Under the pieces are notes generated by a model, which worked only from the letters and a program-made list of their open reading frames with translations, was not told the DNA's origin and did not search any database. Shown piece by piece: positions 6,936 through 9,442 of a stretch of 9,442 bases of DNA. The stretch's first letter is position 1. Each line of letters opens with the position of its first letter. The position numbers were made by a program, and so were the translations under genes. Source of the stretch: Sphingomonadales bacterium (GTDB lineage: Bacteria > Pseudomonadota > Alphaproteobacteria > Sphingomonadales > Sphingomonadaceae); the NCBI GenBank assembly GCA_013298745.1, contig JAAFIT010000066.1, positions 1-9,442 of the forward strand, in the 5' to 3' direction.

Positions 6936-7678
6936 GCGAGACGGCACTCGCCAAGGCCCGGCTCATCGAGCTGCAGGAGGATTTCAGCGCCGAGCTGTCG
7001 GGCGGCAAGGCGGTTGATGTGCAGTTCAACCCGGAAACGATGAAGGTCTCCTTCGCCAATCAGATCGTCCAGCCCCAGGGCGGCGACCAGGCGGCGGGCA
7101 ATGCCGGGCGGCAGTTCGTCGGCGCGGGCACCACCAAGCTGGCGATTACCCTGTGGTTCGATGTGACGGCTATGACGGAAGCGCCGCTTGATGATGTGCG
7201 CCGGCTGACCGCCGATGTGGTGCATTTCATCACGCCCAAGCCATCGACAAGCGATTCGACCAAGCTGGCGCCACCGGGGCTGCGCTTCTCCTGGGGGTCA
7301 TTCCTGTTCGACGGGATGGTGGAAGCGCTTGAGGAAACGCTGGAGTTCTTCTCACCCGCGGGCAAGCCGCTGCGCGCGCAGGTGGCGCTGACGCTCAGCC
7401 AGCAGAAAATCCTTGTGGCGCGCTTCGATGGCGATGGCCGCGGTGCGCGCCGGCCAGGCCAACATCCGTTCACCCCGGCGCGCGCTGGCGACAGTCTGGC
7501 CGGGCTCGCGGCGGCCGCAGGCAAGGGCGGCGACTGGCAGGGTATCGCCGCTGCCAACGGCATCGAGGATCCGCTGCGGCTGAACGCCGGCACGTTGATC
7601 GATCTCAATATCGGCGGTGCGACGCTGTCGCCACCGGCGCCGCCGAGTCTGCCCGCCATCCGTCTGCGTTTTGGTTGA
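6932..7678 (+). CDS. Tube-initiator / LysM-domain protein joining tube and spike hub (Pvc7/Afp7-like)
   Basis: This 248-residue protein has two parts. Residues 1-165 look like the CIS tube-initiator domain, with the VQFNPETMKVSF motif (30-41), TTKLAITLWFDVT (67-79), FITPKP (99-104) and SWGSFLFDGMVEALEETLEFF (120-140). Residues 179-228 look like a LysM domain: FTPARAGDSLAGLAAAAG, then DWQGIAAANGIEDPLRLNAG and the closing strand TLIDLNIGG. The tail is Pro-rich. In the family the protein sits under the tube and binds the gp27-like hub; LysM here is a structural module rather than evidence of cell-wall binding. The ATG overlaps the tube B stop (ATGA), and GGAG at 6920-6923 lies 8 bases upstream. 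The placement between tube B and the hub genes matches PVC/Afp order. Confidence 0.9.
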   Translation: MSETALAKARLIELQEDFSAELSGGKAVDVQFNPETMKVSFANQIVQPQGGDQAAGNAGRQFVGAGTTKLAITLWFDVTAMTEAPLDDVRRLTADVVHFITPKPSTSDSTKLAPPGLRFSWGSFLFDGMVEALEETLEFFSPAGKPLRAQVALTLSQQKILVARFDGDGRGARRPGQHPFTPARAGDSLAGLAAAAGKGGDWQGIAAANGIEDPLRLNAGTLIDLNIGGATLSPPAPPSLPAIRLRFG

Positions 7679-7681
7679 GGA
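7677..7681 (+). promoter_or_regulatory. Ribosome binding site of the small 50-residue gene
   Basis: GAGGA begins inside the stop codon of the LysM gene and lies 6 bases before ATG 7688. A good site at this place is the main evidence that the short frame is translated. Confidence 0.65.
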
Positions 7682-7687
7682 ACTGCC

Positions 7688-7840
7688 ATGGCTGTTGTCA
7701 TCAATGAATTCGAAGCCACCGCCGCCGCGGCCGAGCCGCTGATGTCCGCAGCGGCGGCACCGACACGGTTGCACTTGCAGGATAGCCAGCGCGCGCTGCG
7801 CCAGCTTGCCGCTCGCGCAGCCCGGCTGCGGGCGCACTGA
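7688..7840 (+). CDS. Small eCIS protein of 50 residues (Pvc6-like position and size)
   Basis: The frame begins MAVVINEFEATAA and ends QLAARAARLRAH. It has an Ala/Pro-rich middle, a predicted C-terminal amphipathic Arg/Leu/Ala helix, no signal peptide and no Cys. Its stop is 5 bases before the next ATG. Support for a real gene comes from the good ribosome binding site, the exact fit between its neighbours, and a layout I recall from other eCIS clusters: a 50-65-residue protein with a V-I-N-E-F start and a basic R-x-x-AH end beside the LysM or hub gene. Pvc6 is a similarly small protein of unclear role in the same region of the PVC cluster. A link to DUF5908 is possible but I cannot confirm it. 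Function unknown; a small structural or assembly factor of the hub is inference. Confidence 0.75.
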   Translation: MAVVINEFEATAAAAEPLMSAAAAPTRLHLQDSQRALRQLAARAARLRAH

Positions 7841-7845
7841 CGGCC

Positions 7846-8919
7846 ATGGCCAGCGCCGCCAGCAATGTCGCGCAGTTGCCGGTAAGATCGGCTCGGCCGG
7901 CGATCAGTATCGATGGCAATCGCGCGACGCTGCTCGAAGCCAGCCTCGTTCGTTACGCGCTGACCGATAGCCTCGACGGCATGGCGCGTGCCGAGCTGTG
8001 CTTTGGCAATTGGGGCGGCGCAGAGCGGCCGGGGTTTCAGTATTTTGATCGGCAATTGCTCGATTTCGGCAAGGCGATCACCGTGGCCATCGGCAGCGAC
8101 ACGATCTTTGAAGGCCGTATCAGCGCGATTGCGGCGGATTTTCCGGAAGGCAGCACGCCAGAGATCCGTGTCCATGCCGAGGACCGGTTGCAGGCCTTGC
8201 GGATGACACGGCGCAGCCGGGTTTTCGAACAAGCCAGTCTTGGTAGCATTGCACGCCAGATCGCCGGTGATCATGGCCTCACCGCTGAAGTCGGAGTTGA
8301 TGGGGAATCAGCACCGGTTATCGCGCAATTGAACCAGAGCGACCTTGCGTTGCTCATCGATCTCGCCCGTGCGGCCGATGCCGAAGTGCGGGTGGTGGGC
8401 GACAGGCTGGTCGTGGCGCGCAGCGGCGGCGGCACGGCGCTCGAGCTCGCCTGGTCGGGGACGCTGCGGCGGTTCGAGGTCAGCGCCGATCTGGCGCACC
8501 AGCGCAGTGCCATCGTCGCCAGCGGTTGGGATGTGGCGGCGCGCGCCGGCATCAGCCACAGCGCCGATGTCACCGCGATCCGCAGCGAGCTCGGCAATGA
8601 TGAGGCCGGCGGTGACATCCTCAACCGCAGCTTCGGCAACCGCACCGATACCATCGCCCACGCCTGTCCGGCGACTGCTGCCGAAGCCCGTCAACTTGCC
8701 GAGGCCAGCTATCGCCATTCCGCGCGTGGCTTTGTGACGGGGGAGGGGCTTTGCGAAACCGACCCCCGTCTGCGGGTCGGGGTCACGCTGGCGCTGTCCG
8801 GGCTGGGGCCATTGTTCGACGGTCGCTACCGCACCATTGCCGTTTGCCACCTTTATGATGCCGATGACGGCGCGCGCAGCGAATTCCGCTGCGACCGGCC
8901 CGGCCTTGGACGCGCCTGA
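7846..8919 (+). CDS. Spike hub protein, gp27-like (phage late control D / VgrG N-terminal type)
   Basis: This 357-residue protein would form the trimeric hub that links the six-fold tube to the three-fold spike. Visible family marks are the N-terminal strand RPAISIDGN (17-25), FDRQLLDFGKAITVAIG (67-83) and FEGRISAIAADFPEG (88-102). They also include the HAEDRLQALRMTRRSRVF segment (110-127), the QLNQSDLALLIDLARAADAEVRV helix (161-183) and IVASGWDV (223-230). This pattern is that of PF05954-like proteins (T4 gp27, VgrG N-terminal half). The length is right for the gp27 half alone; the gp5-like OB-fold half is encoded by the next gene. The start follows the small gene by 5 bases with only a poor ribosome binding site. 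The stop overlaps the next ATG as TGATG, so coupled translation and fixed hub:spike stoichiometry are likely (inference). Confidence 0.92.
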   Translation: MASAASNVAQLPVRSARPAISIDGNRATLLEASLVRYALTDSLDGMARAELCFGNWGGAERPGFQYFDRQLLDFGKAITVAIGSDTIFEGRISAIAADFPEGSTPEIRVHAEDRLQALRMTRRSRVFEQASLGSIARQIAGDHGLTAEVGVDGESAPVIAQLNQSDLALLIDLARAADAEVRVVGDRLVVARSGGGTALELAWSGTLRRFEVSADLAHQRSAIVASGWDVAARAGISHSADVTAIRSELGNDEAGGDILNRSFGNRTDTIAHACPATAAEARQLAEASYRHSARGFVTGEGLCETDPRLRVGVTLALSGLGPLFDGRYRTIAVCHLYDADDGARSEFRCDRPGLGRA

Positions 8920-9442
8920 TGTTCGGGCCGCCCCTTGATAGCGATCGCCATCTGGCGACCATCGATTCCCGCACCGCCTCGGGTTGGGGCGGGCGCTGGT
9001 ATGGTGTCGCGCCGGCCGAGGTCAGCGATATCAACGATCCCGATGGGCAGGGGCGGGTGAAGGTCAAGCTCCCCTGGAGCCCCGATGCCGGTGGCGGCGC
9101 TTATGACGCCTGGGCGCGGATGGCGACGTTGTTCGCCGGCAGTGATCGCGGCAGCTGGTTCCTCCCCGAAGTCGGCGATGAGGTGCTGGTGGCGTTCGAA
9201 CAGGGCGATCCGCGCCGGCCCTATGTGCTGGGTGGCCTGTGGAACGGCCAGGACAGCCCGCCGGCATCGGTCGATGGCGGCGCCAACAATCTGAAGGTGA
9301 TCAAATCGCGCAACGGTGTCACCGTGACGCTCGATGACAGCCAGGGCCAGGAAAGCCTCAAACTCGAAACCCCCGGCGGCCAATCGATCACCCTGAAGGA
9401 TGGCCCCGGCAGCATCGAGATCAGCGATTCCAACGGCAATTC
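8919..9442 (+). CDS. Spike protein, gp5/VgrG-like OB-fold and beta-helix (partial, runs off the window)
   Basis: 174 residues are visible before the right edge, with no stop. Residues 26-109 are a clear phage baseplate assembly protein V / gp5 OB-fold (PF04717 type): RWYGVAPAEVSDINDPDGQG, VKVKLPW (47-53), DAWARMATLFAG (63-74), WFLPEVGDEVLVAFEQGD (80-97) and RPYVLGGLWNG (100-110). From residue 125 comes a stretch typical of the start of a VgrG beta-helix: KVIKSRNGVTVTLDD, ETPGGQSITLKDG, SIEISDSNGN. This would form the trimeric, membrane-piercing spike below the hub. No lysozyme domain lies between the OB-fold and the helix in the visible part. The start overlaps the hub stop (TGATG). Any C-terminal toxin or PAAR-binding part is outside the window. 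Confidence 0.93.
   Translation, partial: MFGPPLDSDRHLATIDSRTASGWGGRWYGVAPAEVSDINDPDGQGRVKVKLPWSPDAGGGAYDAWARMATLFAGSDRGSWFLPEVGDEVLVAFEQGDPRRPYVLGGLWNGQDSPPASVDGGANNLKVIKSRNGVTVTLDDSQGQESLKLETPGGQSITLKDGPGSIEISDSNGN

Larger units (their letters stand above)
1..9442 (+). other. Single-strand eCIS structural operon segment
   Basis: All ten genes run in the same direction, with gaps of at most 19 bases and four stop/start overlaps (at 55-58, 6472-6476, 6932-6935 and 8917-8921). No hairpin plus T-run terminator is visible in any gap, and no promoter-like spacing is available. They are therefore probably transcribed as one unit from upstream of the window. Order: DUF4255-like end, beta-sandwich protein, sheath, tube, sheath, tube, LysM, small protein, gp27-like, gp5-like. 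Confidence 0.85.

Noticed and set aside
7460..7615. The LysM-like domain as evidence for a peptidoglycan-degrading enzyme.
   Set aside because: In contractile injection systems this domain is a structural part of the tube-hub adaptor, and no hydrolase domain accompanies it.
7060..8274. A 404-codon open frame on the minus strand.
   Set aside because: It spans the complements of three well-supported + strand genes and their boundaries, and shows only low-complexity Arg/Ser/Ala sequence.
1..9442. A resident prophage or R-type pyocin instead of an eCIS.
   Set aside because: Two sheath and two tube paralogues, a LysM adaptor and a small gene beside the hub are the eCIS pattern. No capsid, portal, terminase or lysis gene is seen. 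A related intracellular contractile system cannot be fully excluded without the flanks.
8919..9442. A type VI secretion VgrG effector.
   Set aside because: The OB-fold and beta-helix are shared with VgrG, but the gp27 half is a separate gene. The neighbours are phage-type sheath and tube genes and not TssB/TssC/Hcp.

Overview
The window lies inside a gene cluster for a phage-tail-like contractile injection system, most probably an extracellular one (eCIS; the Photorhabdus PVC / Serratia Afp type). All ten genes lie on the + strand and are packed almost end to end. No promoter, terminator, RNA gene, mobile element or CRISPR array is visible, and no gene-free stretch exceeds about 20 bases. The DNA is very GC-rich (about two thirds by eye) with strongly GC-biased third codon positions. 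This suggests a high-GC bacterium, perhaps a proteobacterium such as a sphingomonad-like alphaproteobacterium, but the taxonomic guess is weak and rests on composition only.

Layout, left to right: (1) the last 18 codons of a gene that may be a DUF4255/Pvc16-type sheath-terminator protein; (2) a 303-residue accessory protein with a carboxypeptidase-regulatory-like beta-sandwich; (3) a 765-residue contractile sheath protein (sheath A) with a large Ala-rich helical insertion; (4) a 150-residue inner-tube protein (tube A); (5) a 907-residue divergent sheath protein (sheath B) with a fibronectin-III-like domain; (6) a 153-residue second tube-type protein (tube B); (7) a 248-residue tube-initiator/LysM protein; (8) a 50-residue small protein; (9) a 357-residue gp27-like (phage late control D) spike-hub protein; (10) a gp5/VgrG-like OB-fold spike protein that runs off the right edge.

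How they would work together (inference from the PVC, Afp and T4 families): tube A stacks into the rigid inner tube and sheath A wraps it. Sheath B and tube B probably form specialised rings at one end of the particle. The LysM protein joins the tube to the gp27/gp5 spike hub that caps the membrane-facing end. Sheath contraction drives tube and spike into a target cell. The gp25-like protein, baseplate wedge, AAA+ ATPase, tail fibre, tape measure and cargo genes expected of such a cluster are not in this window and would lie beyond its edges.

The most unusual points are the long Ala-rich helical hairpin inserted in sheath A (with locally deviant codon use), the paired sheath-tube / sheath-tube order, the small 50-residue gene, and the spike split into two translationally coupled genes.
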